In this document: positions 8,540 through 16,333 of the stretch, in pieces
Layout of the letters: every line of letters begins with the position of its first letter
How positions within the stretch are numbered: the stretch's first letter is position 1
Origin: Limnobacter litoralis
GTDB lineage: Bacteria; Pseudomonadota; Gammaproteobacteria; Burkholderiales; Burkholderiaceae_B
Length of the DNA: 64,000 nucleotides
Direction of reading: 5' to 3'
Assembly: GCF_030160455.1 (NCBI RefSeq)
Contig: NZ_BSOJ01000004.1
Location: forward strand, 26,380 to 90,379
Position numbers and translations under genes: made by a program
Notes under the pieces: generated by a model
The model's database searches: none
Told to the model about the DNA's origin: nothing
What the model saw: only the letters and a program-made list of their open reading frames with translations

Positions 8540-9280
8540 ATGAATAGCGGTCTGAATTGGGCAGTCTTTTTTCAGCCGGTAGTCGATGGTGAGCCACTGC
8601 TGTGGTACCAAACCTTGATCTCCGGCTTGTATTTCACCCTGGCCTTGTCGATAGTGGCCGGCATTATTGCCTTTGTGGTGGGGTCGCTGATTGGTGTGTT
8701 CAGAACCACCAGCAGCAAAAAACTCGTATTCATAGGCAATGCCTATGTGGAAATTTTTCGAAACATACCTTTGATTGTCCAGTTCTTTCTCTGGTACTTC
8801 GTGGTGCCCGAATTTATTCCGCCACTCAAAGAATGGTCCATCAGACAAGATCCTACACTGGTTCAGTTTGTGGCGTCAGTGGTGTGTTTGGGTCTGTTCA
8901 CAGCCTCTCGCGTGGCCGAGCAGGTCAAGTCAGGCATTCAGTCCCTCTCACGCGGACAGCGTGCAGCGGGTTATGCGCTGGGTTTGACTGAATTCCAGAC
9001 CTACAGGCATGTGCTTTTGCCAATGGCTTATCGAATCATTGTTCCACCCCTCACTTCCGAGGCAATGAACCTGATCAAGAACTCGTCGGTTGCGCTGACC
9101 ATTGGTCTGACTGAACTGACATTCCAGACCAAGGAAATGGGTGAAAACACGTTTCGTTTCATTGAGGTTTACATCGTAGCGACCGTGATCTACGTCACTG
9201 TGGCCATGACTGTAAACCGGGTGATGGTGTACATCGAGAAGAAGACCTCAGTACCCGGCTACATCTCGGGAGGCAAATAA
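8540..9280 (+). CDS. gltJ: Glutamate/aspartate ABC transporter permease
   Basis: A 246-residue inner-membrane protein of the His/Glu/Gln/Arg permease family. It has about five hydrophobic segments. The EAA loop at about residues 145-175 (GYALGLTEFQTYRHVLLPMAYR) docks the ATPase. The EIFRNIPLIVQFFLW motif near residue 75 is typical of the GltJ branch. It starts 96 bp after gltI, beyond the hairpin, and GltK follows after only 2 bp, so the two membrane subunits are made together and are expected to form a heterodimer. Confidence 0.9.
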   Translation: MNSGLNWAVFFQPVVDGEPLLWYQTLISGLYFTLALSIVAGIIAFVVGSLIGVFRTTSSKKLVFIGNAYVEIFRNIPLIVQFFLWYFVVPEFIPPLKEWSIRQDPTLVQFVASVVCLGLFTASRVAEQVKSGIQSLSRGQRAAGYALGLTEFQTYRHVLLPMAYRIIVPPLTSEAMNLIKNSSVALTIGLTELTFQTKEMGENTFRFIEVYIVATVIYVTVAMTVNRVMVYIEKKTSVPGYISGGK

Positions 9281-9282
9281 TC

Positions 9283-9966
9283 ATGAATTTTGACGTCAGC
9301 GCAATTATGCGCTCCATGCCCTACCTGATGGGCGGGCTGGGTTACACGGTTCAGCTCACGGTCATTGCCTGTTTGGGCGGCATTTTTTTCGGCACTTTGT
9401 TGGCCATGGCTCGCCTGTCCAGCATTAAACCCTTGTACATGATCGCCTCCGGTTACGTGAACCTGATGCGCTCTATTCCCCTGATCCTTGTGATTCTGTG
9501 GTTTTACCTGCTGGTGCCAATCGTGATCCAGAAGGTAACCCATTCCGATTTTCCACCGCGCATTGGGCCGGACCGTTCGGCTTACATCACCTTCATCATG
9601 TTTGAGGCTGCGTTTTTCTGTGAAATCATGCGGGCGGGTATTCAGAGTATTCCGAGGGGGCAGGTGGGTGCGGCCTATGCACTGGGGCTCACCTACGGAC
9701 AGTCGATGCGTCTGATCATATTGCCGCAGGCCTTCCGCAACATGCTGCCCGTGCTGTTGACCCAAACCATCATTCTCTTCCAGGACACTTCACTGGTGTA
9801 TGTGTTGTCCGTCACCGACTTTTTGGGTGCGGCGTCCAAGGTGGCCCAGCGGGATGGCCGACTGGTAGAAATGTATTCTTTCGTGGCCATTGTTTATCTG
9901 GCCTTGTGCTTCTCGCTGTCCATGTGCGTGAAAGCATTGAACAAACGAACCCAAATTATTCGATAG
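9283..9966 (+). CDS. gltK: Glutamate/aspartate ABC transporter permease
   Basis: A 227-residue inner-membrane permease, partner of the preceding gene. It has the NLMRSIPLILVILWF motif and an EAA loop (AAYALGLTYGQSMRLIILPQAFRN is the general region, about residues 125-150). ATG 9283 comes 2 bp after the gltJ stop, showing coupled translation. The ATPase gene gltL follows 12 bp downstream. Confidence 0.9.
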   Translation: MNFDVSAIMRSMPYLMGGLGYTVQLTVIACLGGIFFGTLLAMARLSSIKPLYMIASGYVNLMRSIPLILVILWFYLLVPIVIQKVTHSDFPPRIGPDRSAYITFIMFEAAFFCEIMRAGIQSIPRGQVGAAYALGLTYGQSMRLIILPQAFRNMLPVLLTQTIILFQDTSLVYVLSVTDFLGAASKVAQRDGRLVEMYSFVAIVYLALCFSLSMCVKALNKRTQIIR

Positions 9967-9978
9967 CAGGAGAGCGCT

Positions 9979-10707
9979 GTGATTGATATCAAGAATTTAA
10001 GCAAGTGGTACGGCAGCTTTCAGGTGCTTACCGATTGCACAACGTCCGTCAAGAAAGGCGAAGTTGTGGTTGTTTGTGGTCCTTCCGGCTCAGGCAAGTC
10101 CACGCTGATCAAGTGCGTGAACATGCTGGAGCCATTCCAGCAGGGCACGGTCACGGTGGACGGCATTTCTGTGGGAGACCCCAAAACCAATCTGCCCAAG
10201 TTGCGTTCACGCGTGGGCATGGTGTTTCAACACTTTGAGTTGTTCCCACACCTCACCATTACCCAAAACCTGACACTGGCCCAAATGAAAGTACTGGGTC
10301 GGTCACGTGAAGAAGCGGAGACCAAGGGCTTGGGCCTGCTGGAACGAGTTGGCTTGAAGGCGCAGGCCAAAAAGTTTCCGGGTCAGTTGTCGGGCGGTCA
10401 GCAGCAACGTGTGGCCATTGCTCGCGCTTTGTCGATGGACCCGATTTGCATGCTGTTCGACGAACCCACGTCAGCCCTTGACCCAGAGATGATCAACGAG
10501 GTACTGGATGTGATGGTCGAGCTGGCGCAAGAAGGCATGACGATGATGTGCGTCACCCATGAAATGGGCTTTGCCCGCAAGGTGGCCGATCGCGTTATTT
10601 TCATGGATCAGGGCAAAATTGTCGAAGACTGCAAGAAGGACGACTTCTTTGGTTCGCCCCGTTCCGACAGAGCTCAGCTGTTTCTCTCAAAAATCCTGAA
10701 TCACTGA
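9979..10707 (+). CDS. gltL: Glutamate/aspartate ABC transporter ATP-binding protein
   Basis: A 242-residue polar amino acid ABC ATPase that would drive uptake through GltJK. Walker [10 protein letters not shown] is at about residues 34-42, the Q-loop at about 85 ([14 protein letters not shown]), the signature LSGGQQQR at about 137 and Walker [13 protein letters not shown] at about 157. GTG 9979 is the start, preceded by AGGAG. It is the last gene of aspA-gltIJKL. The stop codon sits in a 7-1-7 palindrome (10697-10711), and the next gene is convergent. Confidence 0.92.
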   Translation: MIDIKNLSKWYGSFQVLTDCTTSVKKGEVVVVCGPSGSGKSTLIKCVNMLEPFQQGTVTVDGISVGDPKTNLPKLRSRVGMVFQHFELFPHLTITQNLTLAQMKVLGRSREEAETKGLGLLERVGLKAQAKKFPGQLSGGQQQRVAIARALSMDPICMLFDEPTSALDPEMINEVLDVMVELAQEGMTMMCVTHEMGFARKVADRVIFMDQGKIVEDCKKDDFFGSPRSDRAQLFLSKILNH

Positions 10708-10708
10708 T

Positions 10709-11569
10709 TCACGAGAGGTCGCCACCTCTCGGGGTGGTGGCCTTGTCGGCCTGTTCACTTTTGGATATTTCAATCGCCTTGGCGTACTTCACGAAACTGT
10801 TGAAGCAGCCGATCGCAATGTGGACCAAGCCAGGCAATCCATCCAGAAAACCCCGCCTGATCAGATAAAACTTGATGAACCGCGTGAGCGGTGAAAGCAC
10901 CACTTTGCCCCAACCCGGAATCTGCCGACGTTCAACCAGATGCCTGGCCTGAATGCTGGTGTACCGGTTTTGCTTATTCAGGTAGGTCTGAAGGCTTTCT
11001 GCGGAATGGTGCAACAGGTCACCGTTTATGCGTTGAAAGCCCGCTTCTGGCAAACGGGCTTCCACTTTTTCATGCACCTCGTCCAGACTCCACTGCGCCC
11101 GCATTCGGTGAAACAACCGCCTTGAATAGTCTGGGTAGCCTTCCCCGTGGCGCAGGTACTTGCCGAGAAAGAAGTTGCTGCGGGGAAATTCGAATCCGGC
11201 CAAAAGGGGATCATTCTCCAAGGCGATGCATTGCGCTTGAAAGGCCTGTCGAATGGATTGCTCAAGGTCTGGGCTGACCCGCTCATCGGCGTCCAGGCAC
11301 AACACCCAGTCGTGGCGGGCTTGCTCAACTGCCCAACGCTTTTGTGGCCCAAATCCGAGCCAGTCTTTGTGCAACACCCGTGCACCGTGCTGTCGCGCCA
11401 CGGTCGGGGTGTCGTCGGTGCTGCCTGAATCGACAATCAGGATGTCTTCGCAGAACTGAACGCTTTGCAGGGCCTCTGGAAGCTCAGAAGCGGCGTTCAT
11501 GGCGATGAAAACCGCAGAAAGCGGCAGTTTTTCTGATGGCATCGTGGTCAATTTGGTTGGGGCGTTCAA
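10709..11569 (-). CDS. Family 2 glycosyltransferase, WaaE/KdtX-like (LPS core)
   Basis: A 286-residue GT-A fold transferase. Residues 17-110 carry the nucleotide-sugar site: LSAVFIAMNAASELPEALQS, then ILIVDSGSTDDT, and the LCLDADERVS segment containing the metal-binding DxD at about residue 94. This D-A-D-E-R pattern is typical of WaaE/KdtX proteins, which add glucose to the inner core heptose of lipopolysaccharide. A hydrophobic C-terminal segment could anchor it at the cytoplasmic membrane. It is divergent from waaC (53 bp between them), consistent with a joint role in LPS core assembly. The sugar it transfers cannot be determined from the sequence. Confidence 0.82.
   Translation of the reverse strand: MNAPTKLTTMPSEKLPLSAVFIAMNAASELPEALQSVQFCEDILIVDSGSTDDTPTVARQHGARVLHKDWLGFGPQKRWAVEQARHDWVLCLDADERVSPDLEQSIRQAFQAQCIALENDPLLAGFEFPRSNFFLGKYLRHGEGYPDYSRRLFHRMRAQWSLDEVHEKVEARLPEAGFQRINGDLLHHSAESLQTYLNKQNRYTSIQARHLVERRQIPGWGKVVLSPLTRFIKFYLIRRGFLDGLPGLVHIAIGCFNSFVKYAKAIEISKSEQADKATTPRGGDLS
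10712..10731. terminator. Hairpin at the convergent ends of gltL and the glycosyltransferase gene
   Basis: CGAGAGGT (10712-10719) and ACCTCTCG (10724-10731) form an 8-bp stem with a 4-base loop. It lies in the last codons of the minus-strand glycosyltransferase gene, just after the gltL stop. Neither side has a clear T-run, so the terminator role is uncertain. Confidence 0.35.
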
Positions 11570-11622
11570 GCTCGGCCGTGGCCTGTGCGTAAAATAGGGC
11601 GTCGATTACTCATCCACGCTAC

Positions 11623-12585
11623 ATGAAGCGTATCTTAATTGTTAAAACCACTTCCATGGGCGATGTCATTCACGCATTGCCGGTTCTCGATGACATCCAT
11701 CGTTATGATCCATCCATCCTGATTGACTGGATGGTGGAAGAGCCGTTCTCGGATTTGGTGCGGGTCAATTCTCACGTCAATCAGGTGGTTTTGGTGAATT
11801 TGCGGAAATGGCGTCGGATGGGGCTTGCCTACACATGGCGCGAATGGAAACGCCTGAAGGCGTTTTTGTCAGATCGACAATACGACGTGGTCATTGACTT
11901 GCAGGGTTTGATTAAAAGTGCCTGGCTGGCCAGCGCAGCGAAAGGACCCCGGGCCGGGGCGCGACTGGGGTTGGCCAAAGAAGCGTTGGCCTGTCTGTTT
12001 TATCAGCGTCGCGCCGGCTTTGATCCGCAAGCGCACGCGGTGGAGCGACTACGCGTGTTAACCGCTGAACTCTTGGGCTTTCGATTGCAAGGGCCCCCGG
12101 TTTTTTACCCGGAAATGAATCCCAAGCAGGCACTTCACATTCACACGCGTGACGTTTGGTTCTTGCACGCCACTGCGCGGGATGAAAAAAAGTGGGATCT
12201 GGTGGCGTGGCGCGAAATGGCACACCGCCTGACCGATTTGGGCTATCAAGTGAAATTGCCTTGGGGCAGCGATTCGGAACGCAAGCAGGCCGAGGCCATT
12301 GCCCTGGGGATTGATCATGTTGAAGTGCTTCCCCGAATGTCCTTGGCGCTGTTGCGGGAAAAAATGAGCCAGGCATGCCTGGTCGTTGGCGTAGACACGG
12401 GTATTACCCACCTTGCGGCAGCCCTGTATCTGCCGATGGTGGCTCTGTTTTTTGCAACCCCAGCCTGGCGTTATGGTCCCCGGTTCAATCCGCGTGCCAT
12501 TAGTCTTGGCGATGTGGGCAGGGTGCCTGCCGTGGGTGAGGTGTTCGAGGCGGCGTCCAGGCTATTGAGAGGAAACAAGGTTTGA
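11623..12585 (+). CDS. waaC: Lipopolysaccharide heptosyltransferase I
   Basis: A 320-residue GT-B fold, family 9 transferase that adds the first L-glycero-D-manno-heptose to Kdo of the LPS inner core. The N-terminal motif KRILIVKTTSMGDVIHALP with the catalytic Asp at about residue 14 is diagnostic for heptosyltransferase I. The C-terminal half has VGVDTGITHLAAAL, the ADP-heptose-binding segment. ATG 11623 is the first codon of the conserved N terminus. The stop overlaps the waaA start by 4 bp, so the two are translationally coupled. Confidence 0.92.
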   Translation: MKRILIVKTTSMGDVIHALPVLDDIHRYDPSILIDWMVEEPFSDLVRVNSHVNQVVLVNLRKWRRMGLAYTWREWKRLKAFLSDRQYDVVIDLQGLIKSAWLASAAKGPRAGARLGLAKEALACLFYQRRAGFDPQAHAVERLRVLTAELLGFRLQGPPVFYPEMNPKQALHIHTRDVWFLHATARDEKKWDLVAWREMAHRLTDLGYQVKLPWGSDSERKQAEAIALGIDHVEVLPRMSLALLREKMSQACLVVGVDTGITHLAAALYLPMVALFFATPAWRYGPRFNPRAISLGDVGRVPAVGEVFEAASRLLRGNKV

Positions 12586-13886
12586 GAAAGCTGCAGTTTG
12601 TGCTGGCCTTGGCGCTGTATTCGCTGGTGTTGTTGCTGGCCCAGCCTTTTTTGGCGATTTATCTGCTCAAGCGGGGCCGCAAACAACCCGAGTATCTGGC
12701 CAACTGGTCTCAGCGTTTTCTGGCCAATGTGCCTCGGGGTTTTCAGGGTTTGTCCGGCTCCAAAAGAATCTGGGTGCATGTGGTGTCCGTCGGTGAAACC
12801 CACGCTGTGTCACCGTTGGTCAAGCTTTGGGCTGCTAGCCATCCAGAGCACGTCTGGTTGTTTACTTCAACAACGCCGACCGGTCAGGCAACCGCGCGGC
12901 AGCTGTTCTCTGACTTGAAGGGCGTTCAGTTCAGTTATTTGCCGTACGATCTGCCCTGGTTGATCCGCCGTGCCATTCGCCGATTCAATGCGAGCCAGCT
13001 TTGGCTGGTGGAAACCGAGCTTTGGCCCAATTTGATATTGCAGGCCAAGCGCGCGGGTGTGCCTGCCAGTCTGGTCAACGCCCGAATTTCTCCACGATCC
13101 GGGCGCCGATTGTTGAAGCTGAGTTTCCTGGCTACCCCGGTGTTGCGGTCCTTGCATCGCATTGTTTGCCAAACCCATGAAGACGGTCAGGTGTTTAGCC
13201 AACTGGGCCGTCCAGCGGACGCCATTTGTGGAAATCTGAAGTTTGATGTTTCACGACGCGAAGATTTGATCAAACTGGGTGGTCAGTGGCGTTCTGCCTT
13301 TTCCGGGCCTGTGCTGCTGTTTGCCAGCAGTCGCGAAGGCGAAGAGGCCATTTTTCTCGATGCCCTGATTCGTCAGCAGTTTTTCAAACGACTGCCCCAA
13401 GCCAGTGTCTGGATCGTACCTCGTCATCCACAACGGTTCGACGAGGTGTTTGCCGCCATGGACGCTGCAGCTTCACGAATGGGCATAGCCAGGCCGCAGC
13501 GGCGTTCTCGATGGAGTGGGCAGCCTTCTGAGGGCCCAACTGGGCTGGTACTGGGCGATTCCATGGGTGAGATGCCCGCTTATTACAGCGCTGCCGACCT
13601 TTGTTTGTTGGGTGGTTCTTGGCTGCCCTTCGGCGGTCAGAACCTGATTGAGGCTTGTGCCTATGGCTGCCCGGTCTGGATGGGCCCCAACACCTTTAAT
13701 TTCTCGAAGGCCGCCGACGATGCCCTGCTGGCCGGTGCCGCTCGCCGGTTTGACATGCTGAGTGCTGCGTGTGCAAGTTTTCTGGAGGAATATGAGCTGG
13801 TGTCTGGTGCCAAAAGCCGGGCACTGGAATTCGCAGCCCTCCATGCGGGCGCTGCCCAAGCAACGTTGGCCGTGTTGGCCGCTTAG
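12582..13886 (+). CDS. waaA: 3-deoxy-D-manno-octulosonic acid (Kdo) transferase
   Basis: A 434-residue GT-B enzyme that transfers Kdo from CMP-Kdo to lipid A precursor at the inner membrane. An N-terminal membrane helix (about residues 4-23) is followed by the Kdo-transferase N-domain (IWVHVVSVGETHAVSPL, with the active-site Glu at about residue 71), the segment VETELWPNLI, and the C-terminal GGSWLPFGGQNLIE motif that binds the nucleotide sugar. The start is TTG 12582, reading in a 4-bp overlap with waaC and preceded by GAGG. Its stop interlocks with that of the convergent tolC-like gene. Confidence 0.93.
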   Translation: MRKLQFVLALALYSLVLLLAQPFLAIYLLKRGRKQPEYLANWSQRFLANVPRGFQGLSGSKRIWVHVVSVGETHAVSPLVKLWAASHPEHVWLFTSTTPTGQATARQLFSDLKGVQFSYLPYDLPWLIRRAIRRFNASQLWLVETELWPNLILQAKRAGVPASLVNARISPRSGRRLLKLSFLATPVLRSLHRIVCQTHEDGQVFSQLGRPADAICGNLKFDVSRREDLIKLGGQWRSAFSGPVLLFASSREGEEAIFLDALIRQQFFKRLPQASVWIVPRHPQRFDEVFAAMDAAASRMGIARPQRRSRWSGQPSEGPTGLVLGDSMGEMPAYYSAADLCLLGGSWLPFGGQNLIEACAYGCPVWMGPNTFNFSKAADDALLAGAARRFDMLSAACASFLEEYELVSGAKSRALEFAALHAGAAQATLAVLAA

Positions 13887-15247
13887 GGTTTGCTGCCCAG
13901 CAAGTCATTCACCTTGGTCAGGGCGTTTTCATCCAATTGCCCAACGGCCGACTGCAGTTCCAGCATGCTGACCAGCGCGTCGTACTTCGCCTTGTAAAGG
14001 TCGCGTTCGGCGCTACTGAGCTGTTGCTGGGCGTTCAGTACGTCAATGTTGATTCGAACCCCCACCTCGTAACCGGTTTTGTTGGCTTTAAGCGCGAGTT
14101 CGCTGGATTGAACTGCTGTTTGGAGCGCTTGCACTTGAGACAATCCACCCGTGACTTTTAAAAGTGCAGATTTGGCAGCTTGCGAGGCATTGATCACCGC
14201 GCTGTCATAGTCGTATTGGGCTTTGTTGAGTAAAGCAGCCTGTTGCCGAACCTTGCTTTGCGTGGCGCCCCCCGAGTAAAGGGGCACGGCCAGCGTCAGG
14301 CCCAGGGTTCTATTGGTGGACGACACGTCAAAGGGGCGGCCGGTACTGGGGTCAAAAATTTGCTGGTTGCCGTCGCTGTATTGGGCGGTCAGATCCAGCG
14401 TGGGCAGGTGACCTTCCTTGGCTTTGCTGACTTCACGCTTGGCAATGAGTTGGGCAAGTTGGGCCTGTTGAGCCATCAAATTGCTGCTTTTTGCCAGGTC
14501 GGCCCATTTGGCGGGGTCGGTGCTGTCCGGATTGTTCAACTTGGCCTGAGTCTGCAGGTCTGCAAGGCGTTGAGGTGCTGTGCCGGTAATGGCTTCAAGT
14601 TCCAGGCGTTTGACCGCAAGCGTGTTGCTGGCGCCCACTTCTTGCGCAATGATCAGATCGTACTTGGCCTGGGCCTCTTGTTGATCCGTCACCGTGGCGT
14701 TGCCCACCTCAAAGTTTTGCTTGGCCGACTTCAGTTGTTCAACCGTGGCGGCCTTCTGGGCCTCCAGTGTGTCGAAGTCTTTTTGCGCAGCAAGTACAGC
14801 AAAGTAGGCCTTGCTAAGCCTCAACATCAGATCCTGGCGGGCTTGTTGAAGCGTCAGTTTTGCAATTTGAGCCTTCAGTTGACTTTGCTTGTAGGTTTCC
14901 CAGGCTTGAAGCCTGAACAGTGGTTGGGTCAGCTGAACTGTGTAGCCGCGTGGCCTGCTCGTGCTGCTGGTGCTGAAGCCCAGGGCTGACTGGGTGCTTT
15001 CAACTTTTTGGGTTTGTGCGGTGAGTCCCAGATTGGGCAGCAAGCTGCCCAGGGCTTGTTTGGGCACTTCTTGATCAGCCTGAAACTGCGCTTCAGCGGC
15101 CAGGTAGGTTTTGTCGAACCGGCCGGCTTGTTGGTACAGACTCAGCAAATCGGTTTGGGGCCCGGTTTCTTGGCACTGCGCAGTCGAGTGAAGCGCTGCC
15201 AGACATGCAACGCCCACTGTGAGGATGGCTTTGAATTGGATCGGCAC
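13883..15247 (-). CDS. tolC: TolC-family outer membrane channel protein
   Basis: A 454-residue outer-membrane factor. A signal peptide covers about residues 1-23, and two outer-membrane-efflux repeats follow, rich in Ala, Gln and Leu as expected of the long periplasmic helices. The segments QLTQPLF and LTLAVPLYSGG mark the two beta-strand entries. It would form a trimeric exit duct for RND or type I systems. The gene is the last of a minus-strand series that contains an RND pump and adaptor, making a tripartite pump likely. It starts 42 bp after the rhodanese gene. The symbol tolC is used by family resemblance only. Confidence 0.85.
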   Translation of the reverse strand: MPIQFKAILTVGVACLAALHSTAQCQETGPQTDLLSLYQQAGRFDKTYLAAEAQFQADQEVPKQALGSLLPNLGLTAQTQKVESTQSALGFSTSSTSRPRGYTVQLTQPLFRLQAWETYKQSQLKAQIAKLTLQQARQDLMLRLSKAYFAVLAAQKDFDTLEAQKAATVEQLKSAKQNFEVGNATVTDQQEAQAKYDLIIAQEVGASNTLAVKRLELEAITGTAPQRLADLQTQAKLNNPDSTDPAKWADLAKSSNLMAQQAQLAQLIAKREVSKAKEGHLPTLDLTAQYSDGNQQIFDPSTGRPFDVSSTNRTLGLTLAVPLYSGGATQSKVRQQAALLNKAQYDYDSAVINASQAAKSALLKVTGGLSQVQALQTAVQSSELALKANKTGYEVGVRINIDVLNAQQQLSSAERDLYKAKYDALVSMLELQSAVGQLDENALTKVNDLLGSKP

Positions 15248-15289
15248 TGCTTGATCTCCTCAATACGGCGTGTTGCACCAAGCCGGTCT

Positions 15290-15631
15290 TCAATAAGTTG
15301 CGCAGCTGGGGTCTACTTGTCTTGACCAGGCGTCAATGCCGCCTTCTACGTTGTAAACGTGTGTGAAGTCCTGCTTTTTCAAATACATGGCGACCTGATA
15401 ACTGCGCACGCCGTGGTGGCACAGGCAGGCCACGGGTTGATCAGGGTCGAGTTCATTCAGGCGGGAGGGGATTTCTCCCATGGGAATGTGAATACTGCCT
15501 GGCAAGTGGCAAAGCTCATATTCCCAGGTCTCCCGGACGTCTACGATCTGAAGCGCGGACCCGCTGCTGTCCGTCCGCAGACGGGCCAGCTCGGGTGTGC
15601 TCAGGAATTCAATGCCGGCACTGTTCATCAA
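15290..15631 (-). CDS. Rhodanese-like domain protein
   Basis: A 113-residue single rhodanese domain of GlpE/PspE size. The active-site loop CLCHHGVRS contains the persulfide-forming cysteine at about residue 70, and the N-terminal IVDVRETWEYELCHLPGSIHIPM is the conserved substrate-side block. Such proteins carry sulfane sulfur in the cytoplasm. The start overlaps the stop of the methyltransferase gene by 4 bp, so they are coupled. The function in this setting is unknown; the neighbourhood with tolC is common in Burkholderiales. Confidence 0.88.
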   Translation of the reverse strand: MMNSAGIEFLSTPELARLRTDSSGSALQIVDVRETWEYELCHLPGSIHIPMGEIPSRLNELDPDQPVACLCHHGVRSYQVAMYLKKQDFTHVYNVEGGIDAWSRQVDPSCATY

Positions 15632-16299
15632 AATACAAAGTGATTCAGTTCAGGCGCATTTTTCAGTGGTTTCGTCAGTGTTTCGAACAGCGGCGTGGTC
15701 ACAATGTTGCCTTCCGCCGTTTTGCGAGCCAGCACTGCCTGCATGACGGGCTCTTCACCGATGATGCCGATAAACAGGCCCTTGGGGCTCAGGCAGCTTT
15801 GAATCAGCGCTGTTGGAAGCGCAGGGCTGGAGCCAGACATGACGATGGTGTCGAACTGACCCAGTCGACCTGCCATTTCAAATGCGCAACCCTGAACCAC
15901 TTTGACGCGCCCGATGCCTTCCTTCTTGAGATTGAAGGAGGCATTTTCTGCGATTTCCGGGTTGATTTCCACGGTGGTTACCTGCTGGGCATGCTGAGCC
16001 AGCAGCGCGGCCAGATAACCGTAGCCGGTTCCGATTTCGAGAACGTTTTGCGCATGGTTGGCCAATGCTTCCTGCAAGAATTTCCCCTGGATCTTGGGTG
16101 CCAGCATCACCTCACCCGTGTCTTTGCCGTTGACCTTGATTGGCAGCTCGCAGTCTGTAAAGGCCAGCTTCTGGAGTGCTTCGGGCACAAAACGCTCGCG
16201 CTTGATGACGCTCAGCAAGTCCAGCGCGACCTGATTGAGGACGTTCCATGGGCGAATCTGTTGCTCAATCATGTTAAAGCGGGCTTTTTCAAAGTCCAT
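15628..16299 (-). CDS. Protein-L-isoaspartate O-methyltransferase family protein
   Basis: A 223-residue SAM-dependent methyltransferase. The SAM-binding motif I, VLEIGTGYGYLAALLA, lies at about residues 73-88, with VTTVEINPE as motif II. The N terminus MDFEKARFNMIEQQIRPW is the typical start of the PCMT family members found next to tolC in betaproteobacteria. ATG 16299 is preceded by GAGAAA; a longer reading from 16329 has a weak start. It may repair isoaspartyl residues, but this branch often departs from canonical Pcm, so the substrate is uncertain. Confidence 0.82.
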   Translation of the reverse strand: MDFEKARFNMIEQQIRPWNVLNQVALDLLSVIKRERFVPEALQKLAFTDCELPIKVNGKDTGEVMLAPKIQGKFLQEALANHAQNVLEIGTGYGYLAALLAQHAQQVTTVEINPEIAENASFNLKKEGIGRVKVVQGCAFEMAGRLGQFDTIVMSGSSPALPTALIQSCLSPKGLFIGIIGEEPVMQAVLARKTAEGNIVTTPLFETLTKPLKNAPELNHFVF

Positions 16300-16333
16300 G
16301 AAATTTCTCACTAAAATGGTTCTGGTCAACTTT

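Noticed and set aside
10697..10711. 7-1-7 palindrome spanning the gltL stop as an operator
   Set aside because: It lies at the end of an operon, with no promoter nearby, and a one-base centre is too short for a hairpin.
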